Counted from the stretch's first letter, positions 1 to 9,017 are shown. The stretch is 64,000 bases of DNA from Bacillus sp. Marseille-Q3570 (GCF_946151055.1 NZ_CAMGYZ010000003.1:124001-188000); one strand, 5' to 3'. The notes: generated by a model not told the origin, from the letters alone. Translations and numbers: made by a program.

Positions 1-563
1 TTAGCCCTGATGGGAACTGGAAATGCACGCTCATAAAGACTAAGCGTTTGATACTCACGGTAAACCTTCGCGATCCCCATGATGATGTCGATGGTCTTAT
101 CACGATGGTAATGATCCCATAAACCGATTCTGATGTTTTCTTCATCAAAACCGTATGCCTGAAGGTAATGAGCAAATGTATATAATACATCCTCATCATT
201 ATTTCGATCTGCTTTTCCATCGTTATTTCCATCGAGCCCTAAGCCCCCGAATAATGAAATAGTCGATGCATTCGTATCATCCAAATTTGGGTTTAATGGT
301 CCTACCCATTGTATTGGTGAATAGTAAATGCCGATCAATCCTTCTTCTTCTGGAAGGTCTTTTTGGGCACGCCTGATTGATCGTTCATATTGATCGATCG
401 CCCCTAAGTAATACCACGGAATGGAGGTGAGTGCCTCCATTTTATGATAAAGCGCGTAACGCCCCACATCTTCTTTCTGATATGTCTTTTTTGCTTCAGT
501 TATTTCAGTTGTACCAATGCTCACACCTATTATGAAAATGATTAACCATACAATTTTTTTCAT
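1..563 (-). CDS. lytH: LytH-like cell-wall peptidase, N-terminal part (runs off the left edge)
   Basis: The ATG is at 563-561 and the frame stays open to base 1, giving 187 codons of N-terminal sequence. It starts with a signal peptide or membrane anchor (MKKIVWLIIFIIG, ending near TEA) and continues into a region with PWYYLGAIDQYER, an acidic GLDGNNDGKAD stretch and IGLWDHYHRD. This resembles the N-terminal domain of B. subtilis LytH (YunA), a sporulation L-Ala-D-Glu endopeptidase whose M23 catalytic domain would lie outside the window. It is divergent from lipA, as in B. subtilis. The family call rests on recalled similarity and synteny; the catalytic metal ligands cannot be seen here. Confidence 0.72.
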   Translation of the reverse strand, partial: MKKIVWLIIFIIGVSIGTTEITEAKKTYQKEDVGRYALYHKMEALTSIPWYYLGAIDQYERSIRRAQKDLPEEEGLIGIYYSPIQWVGPLNPNLDDTNASTISLFGGLGLDGNNDGKADRNNDEDVLYTFAHYLQAYGFDEENIRIGLWDHYHRDKTIDIIMGIAKVYREYQTLSLYERAFPVPIRA

Positions 564-780
564 ACAGGGAATTCAGTCCTTTCCTGTATCATTTCATAAT
601 GTTAGTTTGTATTGAATTTGGCAAATAATGATTATCAAATGTTGGAAAACAGGACGTATGCTCGGATAATGGAACTTGAAGCAACAATATGATACAGTAG
701 AAAGGTATTAGATCAACGCATCAGAGTAAGTGTCACTCAATGCCGGAATCTTAAACTAATCCAATATTGGAGTGAGTTAG

Positions 781-1680
781 ATGGCGAAAAAAGAAGAACA
801 TATTCGAAAGCCCGAATGGCTTAAGATCAAATTAAATACAAATGAAAACTACACCGGTCTTAAAAAGATGATGCGCGAGAAGAACTTACATACGGTTTGT
901 GAAGAAGCGCGTTGCCCGAACATCCACGAATGCTGGGCGGTTCGTAAAACAGCTACATTCATGATCCTAGGTGATGTATGTACGCGTGCTTGCCGTTTTT
1001 GTGCCGTCAAGACTGGTTTGCCTAATCAACTGGATTTGAAAGAACCAGAACGTGTCGCTGAATCTGTCAAATTGATGGAACTCAAACATGCTGTCATCAC
1101 AGCGGTTGCTCGTGACGATTTGAAGGATGGCGGTTCAGGAGTCTATGCTGAAACGGTTCGTGCTGTGCGCCGTGCAAATCCTTTCTGCACTGTTGAGGTG
1201 CTTCCATCTGACATGATGGGGAAATATGAAAACTTGAAGACACTGATGGATGCTCGACCTGACATCCTGAATCATAATATTGAAACAGTTGAAAGATTGA
1301 CGCCAAGGGTCCGCGCACGTGCGACATATGAACGTTCTCTTGAATTTTTGCGTCGGGCGAAAGAAATGCAGCCTGATATACCGACAAAATCAAGTATCAT
1401 GGTGGGACTTGGTGAAACGAAGGAAGAAATCATTCAAACGATGGACGATCTTCGTGCCAACAATGTTGATATCATGACAATTGGACAATATCTCCAACCG
1501 ACGAAAAAACACATGAAAGTTCAGAAGTATTATCACCCGGATGAGTTTGCAGAGCTTAAAGAAATCGCGATGTCAAAAGGCTTCAGCCATTGCGAATCCG
1601 GTCCGTTAGTACGATCATCTTACCATGCTGATGAGCAAGTCAATGCAGCATCGAAACAGCGTCAACAAGAAGCTAAATAA
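781..1680 (+). CDS. lipA: Lipoyl synthase (radical SAM)
   Basis: A 299-aa protein of normal family length. It inserts two sulfurs into octanoyl groups on lipoyl-dependent enzymes, using S-adenosylmethionine. Both Fe-S cluster motifs are visible: the auxiliary cluster CX4CX5C at C40, C45 and C51, and the radical SAM CX3CX2C at C67, C71 and C74. The C-terminal RSSYHAD supplies the conserved serine ligand of the auxiliary cluster. The ATG is preceded by GGAGTGAG at about 769-776. It stands alone between divergent lytH and convergent yutC and has its own terminator. Family identity is clear. Confidence 0.97.
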   Translation: MAKKEEHIRKPEWLKIKLNTNENYTGLKKMMREKNLHTVCEEARCPNIHECWAVRKTATFMILGDVCTRACRFCAVKTGLPNQLDLKEPERVAESVKLMELKHAVITAVARDDLKDGGSGVYAETVRAVRRANPFCTVEVLPSDMMGKYENLKTLMDARPDILNHNIETVERLTPRVRARATYERSLEFLRRAKEMQPDIPTKSSIMVGLGETKEEIIQTMDDLRANNVDIMTIGQYLQPTKKHMKVQKYYHPDEFAELKEIAMSKGFSHCESGPLVRSSYHADEQVNAASKQRQQEAK

Positions 1681-1691
1681 CAAAGTTAAAG

Positions 1692-1745
1692 AGATCGATT
1701 CGTGATGGTAGTAACACCACATGGGTCGGTCTTATTTTCGTTTTA
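1692..1745 (+). terminator. Rho-independent terminator of lipA
   Basis: A long hairpin tolerating G-U pairs: GAGATCGATTCGTGATGG (about 1691-1708) pairs with ACCACATGGGTCGGTCT (about 1715-1731). It is followed by a T-rich stretch. It begins 11 nt after the lipA stop. Confidence 0.7.
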
Positions 1746-1835
1746 TGATCTTTTTATATAAAAAAGAGGAAAGGCAGAAATAAAATCATAATGGGAAAAT
1801 AGTTAAGACTCCATGCTAAACCACCTGGACAATAC

Positions 1836-1864
1836 AAAAAGCGACCCGCTTAATTTCGGGTCAC
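1836..1864 (-). terminator. Terminator of yutC
   Basis: Read on the minus strand, GTGACCCG and CGGGTCGC form a GC-rich stem with one mismatch, followed by TTTTT. It starts 6 nt after the yutC stop codon. Confidence 0.75.
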
Positions 1865-1869
1865 TTCTC

Positions 1870-2484
1870 TTATTTCATTCCTTCTGACATCCCTTTGCCT
1901 TCCATTTCGCCGTCTTTGTTAGGATCTGTGTAGCCTTGCGGTGATTTTTTCATTTCTTTGATCAGACCATCGATGCTACGTTTAACGTTTGTTGAAGTCT
2001 CATCCATATTTTTATAACGTTCAATGTATTCAAAAAGGGTTGTATCATCTGAAACATAAACATGGAACCATCGAGGAACAACGGACATCGCAGATCTTTT
2101 CACCATATCAGCTGTTTTTTCCCGGTCCTCCGTTTTTGCGTCATAAACGATAAGTACTTTGTCACTAGTTACGAGTGTAGCTGAATCTCTCACAACTTGA
2201 TTCTGCATGATCATTCTCGAAATGGTATTAGAAAGCTGTTTTTTATTTATCTGTGGTCCTCCGCCAAAATTACGACGGTCATCGGAAGGGCTCTGAATTC
2301 GAGTATAACCGAAGTCATCCGTTGCCTCTTGCTGGGTTTTTCCCGGTGTTCCAGCACGATCTTTAACGTCCAACGTCGGATTCAATCCGTTTCCGTTTGC
2401 ACCGTCATAATCTCCCTTATCCATTCCACAAGCAGGTAAGAAAAGCATTGTAAATGTGAGACCAGCAATAATGAATTTTTTCAT
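1870..2484 (-). CDS. yutC: YhcN/YlaJ-family sporulation lipoprotein
   Basis: A 204-aa lipoprotein precursor. The signal peptide is followed by the lipobox LPAC with the lipidated cysteine at C19. The mature protein has a polar linker, then a YhcN/YlaJ-type domain (about residues 70-175; DSATLVTSDKVLIVYD and MSVVPRWFHVYVSDD), and a charged low-complexity tail. Members of this family are forespore or spore-associated lipoproteins of unclear biochemical role. The start is well defined by AGGAGGTGAAC about 5 nt upstream. Position between lipA and yutD matches B. subtilis yutC. Confidence 0.88.
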   Translation of the reverse strand: MKKFIIAGLTFTMLFLPACGMDKGDYDGANGNGLNPTLDVKDRAGTPGKTQQEATDDFGYTRIQSPSDDRRNFGGGPQINKKQLSNTISRMIMQNQVVRDSATLVTSDKVLIVYDAKTEDREKTADMVKRSAMSVVPRWFHVYVSDDTTLFEYIERYKNMDETSTNVKRSIDGLIKEMKKSPQGYTDPNKDGEMEGKGMSEGMK

Positions 2485-2581
2485 TCACTGTTCACCTCCT
2501 ACCTATAGATTTTGCTGTAACTTTTATGGTTATACTGTCAGAACTTGTACATCTACCCATAAATCGTGATAAAATAGAAAT

Positions 2582-2944
2582 GTGAATGGAGTGATGAGAT
2601 TGGTTTGCGTAAACGGAATCAATTATGAAGTTATAGAAGATTTTCGAGATGGATGGAACGAGGAAGAATTTACATCCAGATATAGCGAAATTTTACATAA
2701 ATATGATTATATCGTAGGGGACTGGGGTTACAACCAGTTACGCTTACGTGGATTTTTCGACGATCAAAATGACAAGGCGAATTACGAAACGAAATTCAGT
2801 ACAGTACCGGAGTATCTCTTGGAGTTCTGTAACTTCGGCTGTCCTTACTTTATCGTGAAAAAAATCAAAACGAACGAACCAAAAAAAGAATCGAAAAAAC
2901 CGTCAAACAAAAGAGAGATGAGCAAAGCAGAAAAAGGGAACTGA
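2582..2944 (+). CDS. yutD: YutD family protein (DUF1027)
   Basis: A small cytosolic protein of about 115-120 aa with the family core YDYIVGDWGYNQLRLRGFF (about residues 42-60) and CNFGCPYF with its cysteine pair. The tail is lysine-rich. Function is unknown; the family is conserved beside lipA and yutE in Bacillaceae. The start is uncertain: the open frame begins at GTG 2582, but the best ribosome site, GGAGTGA at 2588-2594, fits a TTG at 2600, giving a protein that begins LVCVNG, as homologues do. The stop codon lies inside the terminator hairpin. Confidence 0.88.
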   Translation: MNGVMRLVCVNGINYEVIEDFRDGWNEEEFTSRYSEILHKYDYIVGDWGYNQLRLRGFFDDQNDKANYETKFSTVPEYLLEFCNFGCPYFIVKKIKTNEPKKESKKPSNKREMSKAEKGN

Positions 2945-2964
2945 CGCAATGTCAGTCCCTTTTT
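2934..2964 (+). terminator. Terminator of yutD, probably also used from the other strand
   Basis: GGGAACTGAC and GTCAGTCCC form a stem with a short loop, followed by TTTTTT. The upstream A-run gives the minus strand a T-tract too, so it could end both yutD and the convergent gene. Confidence 0.85.
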
Positions 2965-3257
2965 TCATAGTCCATATAAGGAGGTTCGTCTTCACGATTC
3001 GGATCACTGTGCACTGGGTGGGCACCGGGATATTGTCGTGGAATGTCCTGGTGCATCGTCTTGTTCTCATAGTTGAAGGCACTGTAATAACGCTGGTCTT
3101 CATCAAATGGCGTCGATTTGCCCAGTTTTGTATTGATTGGAGAGCCGTAAGCACCCTCCGGTAAGTCCTCGGGTAAGACGAAATTATGCATCGTCTCGAC
3201 GTTAGAGAAATCCGTGTACATTTCATTCTCTTTTCGATAACCTTTTCTTCTTGCCAA
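2952..3257 (-). CDS. Conserved small cytosolic protein of unknown function
   Basis: A 101-aa hydrophilic protein with a TTG start at 3257, supported by GGAGTGG 9 nt upstream. No signal or membrane segment is present. It contains LPEDLPEGAYGSPI, a DEDQRYYSAFNYENK segment and a C-terminal run rich in Asp, Pro and Glu. I recall similar short proteins annotated only as cytosolic or hypothetical protein beside yutD in Bacillus, so it is probably real, but no function can be given. It converges on yutD and shares its terminator hairpin. Confidence 0.75.
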   Translation of the reverse strand: MARRKGYRKENEMYTDFSNVETMHNFVLPEDLPEGAYGSPINTKLGKSTPFDEDQRYYSAFNYENKTMHQDIPRQYPGAHPVHSDPNREDEPPYMDYEKRD

Positions 3258-3349
3258 AGGACACCACTCCTTCTAGGCTTTGGATAGGTGATACTATCCA
3301 TTATTATATTGCCCTGGAAGCGTGGTTATTACTGAAGTTAAAAGCTTAC

Positions 3350-3810
3350 ATTACATAGCAATCTTTCTTGCTCTTGCACTTAAAGAAAATATAAAATACT
3401 TTCTTCAGTATAAGGGCAACTAAGACTCGACCTACAAAAGGCTTGGTCTCGCCAAGTTTTCTTTAAAAGTCGTTGATTTCCGCTCCAGGATACTCGCTTT
3501 CCGCGGGGCGTGCTGTGAACCCACTCGTCGCCTTGCGCCCTCAGGAGTCTCCTTTTCAAGGAAGCATTTGTGCTCCTGCGTCTACAAGAAAGTCCTGTCG
3601 AAGCGAGCTTCCTCGTCGCATGCCTTTCAAGGAGATTATTCAGGTAGTAGGCACGCTGATCCCGCAGACAAGGAAAGCTTCAGCAGCGTTACATCACACG
3701 AAGAAAATGCGATTTTCATTTTCGAGGAGTCTCGTACCTTGCTCTCCAATCACCTTGCACAAGGTGGTTTTTTAAAATGACTCAAAAGCAACAACCTTTT
3801 AGAAAGAGCA
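3350..3810. repeat. MITE-1 copy A (longest, with nested MITE-2; no clear duplication)
   Basis: This 590-bp gene-free stretch holds a degenerate copy of the dispersed element. The left end is eroded (GCAATCTTTCTTGCTCT); the right end is recognisable (AGCAACAACCTTTTAGAAAGAG). The core starts GTTGATTTCCGCTCCAGGA at about 3473 and continues past CGCATGCCTTTCAAGG. The small element MITE-2 lies inside at about 3380-3462. Boundaries are approximate and no target duplication can be identified. Confidence 0.75.
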
Positions 3811-3812
3811 GC

Positions 3813-3840
3813 AAAAAAACCACCGGCGGACCAGTGGTTT
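3813..3840 (-). terminator. Terminator of the DUF3055 gene
   Basis: On the minus strand AAACCACTGG, loop TCCG, CCGGTGGTTT, then a run of T. The 10-bp stem starts about 10 nt after the stop codon. Confidence 0.88.
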
Positions 3841-3850
3841 CCAATGCATT

Positions 3851-4123
3851 TTATGAAAGGACCTCTTCTTCTAAAAATTCCCGAAGTTCTTGTGCGTCTT
3901 CTTCGTTTAAGCTGAACGCATGCTCCAAATAACCCGGTTCTTCTAAATCATCTCGTCCGATGATCGCGAAACGGCCACCCTGGATGTCCAAAATAAGTGG
4001 TTTTCCATAATGACGATCCGTTTTCGTAATCGCAAGATCAAACCGTTGATTTTCCCCCATGAAGCTTACAAATCGTGTTTTTGTTTCTTCAACATCATCG
4101 TATAAAAAGAATCGTTCAGTCAT
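3851..4123 (-). CDS. DUF3055 family protein (SAV0927-like)
   Basis: A 90-aa acidic cytosolic protein. ERFFLYDDVEETKTRFVSF and the centre DIQGGRFAIIGRDDL match the DUF3055 family as I recall it. No catalytic motif is apparent and function is unknown. It is 13 bp downstream of glpX on the same strand, so the two are probably co-transcribed and end at the hairpin just after this gene. Confidence 0.82.
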   Translation of the reverse strand: MTERFFLYDDVEETKTRFVSFMGENQRFDLAITKTDRHYGKPLILDIQGGRFAIIGRDDLEEPGYLEHAFSLNEEDAQELREFLEEEVLS

Positions 4124-4136
4124 CTGTATACAACTC

Positions 4137-5108
4137 CTATTCCATTACTAGGTTCGGCTTGTGATCCAAGTGGTGCTGTGCTTTTATCGAGCGGATCGTC
4201 TTTGTCTTGGCTCTCATGACGAGTGAATCCGTTTCGACATAATCGCCGGAGAGGAAGCGGACGCCTTCTAAAAGCTCTCCACTGCTTACTCCCGTTGCTG
4301 CAAAGATTGCATCGTCTCCTCGGACAAGGTCATCCAGGTGTAAAAGCTGTGTTGGATCTTCCAGTCCCATGCGGATGCATCGATCTCGTTCTTCATCATT
4401 GTGTGGAACGAGTCGTGCTTGCATATCTCCGCCAAGGCATTTGATTGCGGCTGCAGATATGACGCCTTCAGGTGCGCCTCCTGTTCCAATAAAAAGATCG
4501 ATCCCGGTATTAGGTAAAGCTGCAGCGATGGCGGCACCGACATCTCCGTCTCCGAATAGTTTAACCCGGGCACCTTTTTGACGGATGCGCTCAACGAGTT
4601 CTTCATGTCTAGGCCGTTCCTGGATGATGACGGTGAAATCATGCAGTCGCTTGTTATTCGCTTCTGCAACGACATCGATTATTTTTTCAATCGGGTCGGA
4701 AAGACTTACTTTACCTGCCGCTGCTTTACCGACAACAAGCTTTTCCATATACATATCAGGCGCATGCAACAAGCTGCCCCGGTCCGCTATGGCGATGACC
4801 GCCATCGCATTCGGATGTCCTTTTGCGACAATATTCGTCCCTTCCAATGGATCCACAGCGATGTCGACTTCCGGACCATGGCCGGTACCGACTTCTTCTC
4901 CAATATAAAGCATCGGTGCTTCATCAAGTTCACCCTCGCCGATGACGACAGTTCCTTTGAGGTTCACTGAATCAAACATTGCCCTCATGGCTGTAGTAGC
5001 AGCATGGTCTGCTTCATTTTTCAAGCCTCGTCCCATCCATTGTGCCGAAGCGATTGCTGCTGACTCTGTTACACGTACAATTTCTAAAGCTAATTCGCGA
5101 TCCATCAT
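4137..5108 (-). CDS. glpX: Fructose-1,6-bisphosphatase class II
   Basis: A 323-aa GlpX-family enzyme that removes the 1-phosphate of fructose 1,6-bisphosphate in gluconeogenesis. The metal and substrate motifs GEGELDEAP (57-65) and DPLEGT (86-91) are intact, as is GTGGAPEG in the C-terminal half. Two ATG codons are adjacent; AGGGGG lies only 3 nt from the first (5108) but 6 nt from the second (5105), so initiation at 5105 is more likely. It is divergent from the EAL gene and followed by the DUF3055 gene. It may be one of two class II enzymes in the genome, which cannot be judged here. Confidence 0.95.
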   Translation of the reverse strand: MMDRELALEIVRVTESAAIASAQWMGRGLKNEADHAATTAMRAMFDSVNLKGTVVIGEGELDEAPMLYIGEEVGTGHGPEVDIAVDPLEGTNIVAKGHPNAMAVIAIADRGSLLHAPDMYMEKLVVGKAAAGKVSLSDPIEKIIDVVAEANNKRLHDFTVIIQERPRHEELVERIRQKGARVKLFGDGDVGAAIAAALPNTGIDLFIGTGGAPEGVISAAAIKCLGGDMQARLVPHNDEERDRCIRMGLEDPTQLLHLDDLVRGDDAIFAATGVSSGELLEGVRFLSGDYVETDSLVMRAKTKTIRSIKAQHHLDHKPNLVME

Positions 5109-5296
5109 CGTCCCCCTGGTTTTTTATATTTATGTCCTAATAATAAGTCTCCTAGGACAATCATTCGTATGACATATTGCTCTTATTATGATAACAAGGA
5201 ATTGTCGAATAGAAAAATATTTCATCGAAAGTTAGAATTTTCTAATATTTATGGTACACTAAAAGGACTATGGTGCAACCTCTGAGGTGATAAATT

Positions 5297-6580
5297 TTGC
5301 ATAATCAACATAATGACTGGCTTCTATTTTGGAAGCACCTGTTTGCTACGAACCAAAGTCTGCGTTTTTTTCCACCACACTTCTGGTTGCGTAATCCAGT
5401 AACACCAATCCTGAAAAAATCATATCGCAGCCACCGTACGCATGTCGTCGTGGTTTTCGATGTGCAGACCTATAAGCATCAGATTGAGCAGTTTGGATTG
5501 ACTTATGTACAACAATTTGAGAAAGATGTAAGACGGTTGTTCAAAAAAGTTGTTTGTGAAACGGTGAAGGATGATGAAATCTTATTTTTGCAGCAATATT
5601 GGGGAGACGATATCGTACTGCTTCTCTCCATACAGCAAGATAAAAATGTCATTCATGAAATCGAGAAATACATAGAAAATATCAAAGCGAATATCAATGA
5701 ACATTTTTTTGCATACAAAAAAGAGGACGAAGAAAGCTTTCAAACCGGTTATATGGTGATGGACGCACATACCGATCAGCCGTTCCAATCGTTTTTGAAT
5801 GCGTATCAAAAAGCGCTGGTCATGGCAAAAAAAGGTGTCGGGGCAAAATATAATCATATGGTCCATGCGATTAAAGAAATCATTCAAAAAGAAAATATAA
5901 CCTTATATTCGCAGCCGATCGTCAATGTCCATGAATTAGACGTGATCGCATGGGAGGTATTGACCAGAGGGCCGGAAAACACGGTCTATGAACATCCTTT
6001 ACAGCTATTCAGTATGGCTAGGCAGACAAATATGCTCTACCCATTAGAAATGCTCGTCATCAAAAAAGCCCTTGAAAAAATGAGGGGAGAGGATGCGATT
6101 TTCATCAATGTCACACCTCAAACGATCGCGCATGAACATTTTATCGAAGATGTGGATGTCATTTTACAAGACCATGAACATATCGATCCCTCGCAAATTG
6201 TTTTTGAGATTACAGAGAGTGAATCCGTTCAACGCTATACGCATCTTACGCAGACGATCGATCATCTTCACCAACGTAAAATCAGGATTGCCTTGGATGA
6301 CACTGGTGCTGGTTATGCAAGTTTAAACTCGATTTCTTTCCTGCGCCCTGATATTATAAAAGTAGATCGTTCATTGATTGAAAACATCAATGGAAATAAG
6401 CTGAAGGAGTCTATGCTGCAGGGGCTGATCCACATTGCAAGGGAAGCGAATGCACAAGTTGTAGCAGAGGGCATTGAGACAGCAGAAGAAGCATCCGTCA
6501 TGAAACGCAATGGTGTTCATATGGTGCAAGGCTTCTTTTACGCCCGTCCAAGATTGATCCCAACTCCCACAGCGGGTTAA
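5297..6580 (+). CDS. EAL-domain c-di-GMP phosphodiesterase with degenerate GGDEF domain
   Basis: A 427-aa protein with no membrane segment. Residues about 48-185 look like a GGDEF domain in which the signature is lost (WGDDIV at about 102-107), so cyclase activity is unlikely. Residues 195-420 form an EAL domain. The expected catalytic residues are present: E220 (EVL in place of EAL), N271, E304, D334-D335, K355, E391 and Q411. This supports hydrolysis of c-di-GMP to pGpG. It starts at TTG 5297 with GAGGTG 7 nt upstream. yutE follows 24 bp later, so they may form an operon. It is not the EAL-HDOD type of B. subtilis YuxH. Confidence 0.9.
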   Translation: MHNQHNDWLLFWKHLFATNQSLRFFPPHFWLRNPVTPILKKSYRSHRTHVVVVFDVQTYKHQIEQFGLTYVQQFEKDVRRLFKKVVCETVKDDEILFLQQYWGDDIVLLLSIQQDKNVIHEIEKYIENIKANINEHFFAYKKEDEESFQTGYMVMDAHTDQPFQSFLNAYQKALVMAKKGVGAKYNHMVHAIKEIIQKENITLYSQPIVNVHELDVIAWEVLTRGPENTVYEHPLQLFSMARQTNMLYPLEMLVIKKALEKMRGEDAIFINVTPQTIAHEHFIEDVDVILQDHEHIDPSQIVFEITESESVQRYTHLTQTIDHLHQRKIRIALDDTGAGYASLNSISFLRPDIIKVDRSLIENINGNKLKESMLQGLIHIAREANAQVVAEGIETAEEASVMKRNGVHMVQGFFYARPRLIPTPTAG

Positions 6581-6604
6581 TGCTTTTAGAAGTCAGGTGA
6601 TAGG

Positions 6605-7051
6605 ATGTATTTTGTCGATCGGAAAAAGATTGAAGAACTGTTGCGCTTCATGAGTCTGCGTCTCGAAGTGCTCGAAACGGATGAGTTTGATGAAACGATG
6701 AAAGACCAGATGGGGTTAGAGCGTCTGGGGCACATGGTGATTGAAACCATCATAGATGTTGGAAATAAGATGATTGATGGCTTTATCATGCGTGATCCAG
6801 GAAGTTACGAGGACATCATTGACATTTTAGAGGATGAAAATGTGGTCCCTGGTGAAAATGCAATAGAGTTGAAAAAAGTGATCGCTCTACGTAAAATGCT
6901 TGTACAGACTTATACAGAAGTCGATCATAAGCATGTAGAGGATGTACTGAAGGCTAATTTACAAGCTTTGCACGTCTTTCCCGAACAAGTCCGGACTTAT
7001 TTGACAGAAGAACTGGGTCCTGTATCCGCATTTTTACCAGAAGAGGAATAA
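6605..7051 (+). CDS. yutE: YutE, DUF86 / HepT-like HEPN protein
   Basis: A 148-aa all-helical protein. ERLGHMVIETIIDVGNKMID and FIMRDPGSYEDI mark the DUF86 family. HepT-type HEPN RNases carry an RX4HXY active site; here the matching stretch is R96-KMLV-Q101-T-Y103, with glutamine in place of the key histidine, so RNase activity is doubtful. No partner nucleotidyltransferase (MntA) lies beside it. The start ATG follows CAGGTGA at 6593-6599. Neighbouring yutF is 465 bp away, separated by a terminator and a MITE. Confidence 0.88.
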   Translation: MYFVDRKKIEELLRFMSLRLEVLETDEFDETMKDQMGLERLGHMVIETIIDVGNKMIDGFIMRDPGSYEDIIDILEDENVVPGENAIELKKVIALRKMLVQTYTEVDHKHVEDVLKANLQALHVFPEQVRTYLTEELGPVSAFLPEEE

Positions 7052-7062
7052 CATCAAAATTT

Positions 7063-7090
7063 GAGCTGTCTAAGAGGGACAGCTTTTTTT
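7063..7090 (+). terminator. Terminator of the EAL-yutE unit
   Basis: GAGCTGTC and GACAGCTT form the stem with loop TAAGAGG, followed by TTTTTT. It lies 11 nt after the yutE stop. Confidence 0.85.
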
Positions 7091-7143
7091 GTGTGAGTCG
7101 AAAAAAAAGTCTAAAAACTACTCTCCATAAGTCTGAAAAATAA

Positions 7144-7408
7144 GGCTGTAATCGCAAACTATGTTGCTCTTGCACTTAAAGAAAATATAAAATACTTTCT
7201 TCAGTATAAGGGCAACTAAGGCTCGACCTACAAAAGGCTTGGTCTCGCCAAGTTTTCTTTAAAAGTCGTTGATTATCGCTCCAGGATGCTTGCTTTCCGC
7301 GCGGCGTGCGGTGAGCCCGCAGGAATCTTGTACCTTGCTCTCCAATCAACTTGCACAAGGTGGTTTTTCAAAAATGACTTAAGAACGACACTCTTTTAGA
7401 AGAGAGCC
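7144..7408. mobile_element. MITE-1 copy B with exact 8-bp target duplication
   Basis: The element runs from GGCTG (7144) to GAGCC (7408), 265 bp. It is flanked by AAAAATAA at 7136-7143 and again at 7409-7416. Terminal inverted repeats are imperfect. The middle of the core is shorter than in copy D, joining GTGAGCC to CGCAGGA directly. MITE-2 is nested at about 7172-7263. No coding capacity is credible. Confidence 0.85.
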
Positions 7409-7516
7409 AAAAATAAAAATGGGATACTCCATTCGTCAAACAACATTTCTTCATCTATTCCGTGGTATCCTACACTTAACAAAAAAATTCAATTGCATTT
7501 GAGGAAGTGGAATGAC

Positions 7517-8284
7517 ATGAAATATGAAGGTTATCTGATTGATTTGGACGGTACGATGTATAAAGGGAAAGAAGAGATTGCAGATGCTGTAGAATTTGTG
7601 AAGAAGCTTGAAAGAGAGGGCATTCCTTACTTGTTCATTACCAATAATTCGGCAAGTACACGCCAACAAGTGACGGACAAACTTTTAAAATTCGGTGTTC
7701 CTGCAACGCCAGAGCATGTCTTTACATCATCGATGGCTACTGCTGAATATATGAAACAGGATCAGCAAGGAAATCGTGTATATATGATTGGTGAAGAGGG
7801 ACTTCGAGCGCCGATTGAAGCTAATGGTTTTGAAATTGTAGATAACGATGCTGATTATGTGGTTATGGGGATTGATCGTAGTCTTACTTATCAAAAATTG
7901 GAGCGGGCATGTCTGGAAATGCGGAATGGTGCACGTTTTCTATCGACCAATAAAGACGTTGCTTTTCCGACTGATCGTGGCCTTGTCCCTGGGAATGGGG
8001 CTTTGACCTCTGTTGTAGCTGTTTCAACTGGTATCGATCCGACCTTTATTGGAAAACCTGAACCGATCATCATGGATCTGGCGATGACAAAGATGGGCTT
8101 GCCGAAGGAAAAAGTACTTATGGTCGGGGATAATTATTTGACTGATATTTTAGCAGGAATGCGTGCAGGAATCGATACACTTTTGGTCTATACTGGGGTC
8201 ACGACCAGTGTCGAGGACATCCCACCTAAAGACAGACCAACGCATACGATCGATTCTTTGCATTTATGGGATATCCAATTATGA
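7517..8284 (+). CDS. yutF: HAD-superfamily phosphatase, NagD/YutF type
   Basis: A 255-aa cytosolic phosphatase of the NagD group. HAD motif I is DLDGT with D9 and D11; FITNNS is motif II and GDNYLTD (from residue 204) supplies the metal-binding aspartates, with the lysine of IGKPEP as motif III. Relatives dephosphorylate small sugar phosphates or nucleotides; the substrate here is unknown. An in-frame ATG exists at 7493, but GAGGAAG at 7501-7507 is placed for 7517, which also gives the family's usual N-terminus. Confidence 0.92.
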   Translation: MKYEGYLIDLDGTMYKGKEEIADAVEFVKKLEREGIPYLFITNNSASTRQQVTDKLLKFGVPATPEHVFTSSMATAEYMKQDQQGNRVYMIGEEGLRAPIEANGFEIVDNDADYVVMGIDRSLTYQKLERACLEMRNGARFLSTNKDVAFPTDRGLVPGNGALTSVVAVSTGIDPTFIGKPEPIIMDLAMTKMGLPKEKVLMVGDNYLTDILAGMRAGIDTLLVYTGVTTSVEDIPPKDRPTHTIDSLHLWDIQL

Positions 8285-8319
8285 GGAAATCTTGCGAAGA
8301 GGAGTCCACTTTAGTCTGC

Positions 8320-8826
8320 CTACTCCGTATTTGCAGCTCTATGTGCCAATCGGCTCGAGGCAGCAGCTGCTATTGCACCGACGATATCATCTAAAAACGT
8401 ATTGCATTTTCCAGTCGTTTTATCATTCAGCACACGTAAAATACCTGGTTTCTGTTTATCGATATAACCATAATTTGTGAATCCGATGGATCCATATATG
8501 TTTACAATGGAAAGGGCGATGACTTCATCAACGCCATATAGTCCTTCATCTTTTTTGAGAATATCGAGTAAGGGTTCTTCCAGTTTATTATTTTCAGCCA
8601 ATACATCGAGTTGGATTCCGGTTAAAATTGCATTTTGTACTTCACGTTTGGCAAGTACCCGATCGACATTATATTTACAGGTTTCAATATCGAGATCTGT
8701 ATGATATTGGCTTTGCAGAAGATATACGAGTTCTGCAATATCGTTTTCGGTGACTCCTCGGTCCCGCAGCCATCTACGGGCCATGATCTCGACTTCGCTT
8801 TGTTTTTCTGGTTTGTTTTCGTCCAT
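8320..8826 (-). CDS. yutG: PgpA-superfamily protein YutG
   Basis: A 168-aa protein with no clear transmembrane segment. The C-terminal TGKCNTFLDDIVGAIAAAA (D146 and D147) is the conserved acidic segment of the phosphatidylglycerophosphatase A superfamily. The N-terminal half is a soluble helical extension with MARRWLRDRGV. Activity on phosphatidylglycerophosphate is inferred from the superfamily only. It converges on yutF, as in B. subtilis; its 3' end lies 35 bp from that of yutF. Confidence 0.85.
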   Translation of the reverse strand: MDENKPEKQSEVEIMARRWLRDRGVTENDIAELVYLLQSQYHTDLDIETCKYNVDRVLAKREVQNAILTGIQLDVLAENNKLEEPLLDILKKDEGLYGVDEVIALSIVNIYGSIGFTNYGYIDKQKPGILRVLNDKTTGKCNTFLDDIVGAIAAAASSRLAHRAANTE

Positions 8827-8867
8827 AGTCCAGTCCCCAATCTAAGATTTGTTCATTATCATTTACG

Positions 8868-9017
8868 TCAAGGCTCTACCAAGTTTTCTTCAGTATAAGT
8901 ACACAAGCTGGTGGCTTCTGAAGTAATACACCGACGAAGGAAATACAATTGGCTTCTTCGATGAGCTAATGGCACAGCCTACCCCTAAGGCTTGGCTGTG
9001 CCAAGTTTTCTTAGTAT
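8868..9017. repeat. MITE-2 related sequence, long variant
   Basis: The 300-bp gap between yutG and yutH is mostly this repeat. It contains AGTATAAGTACACAAGCTGG and GAAGGAAATACAATTGGCTT, shared with the copy at 16.1 kb, and ends CCAAGTTTTCTTA. The left edge begins with CCAAGTTTTCTT, as though two copies had joined. Boundaries are approximate. Confidence 0.6.

Noticed and set aside
2903-3301. 132-codon minus-strand frame overlapping the small cytosolic protein gene
   Set aside because: It is out of frame with a better supported gene at 2952-3257 that has a proper ribosome site and conserved-looking sequence.
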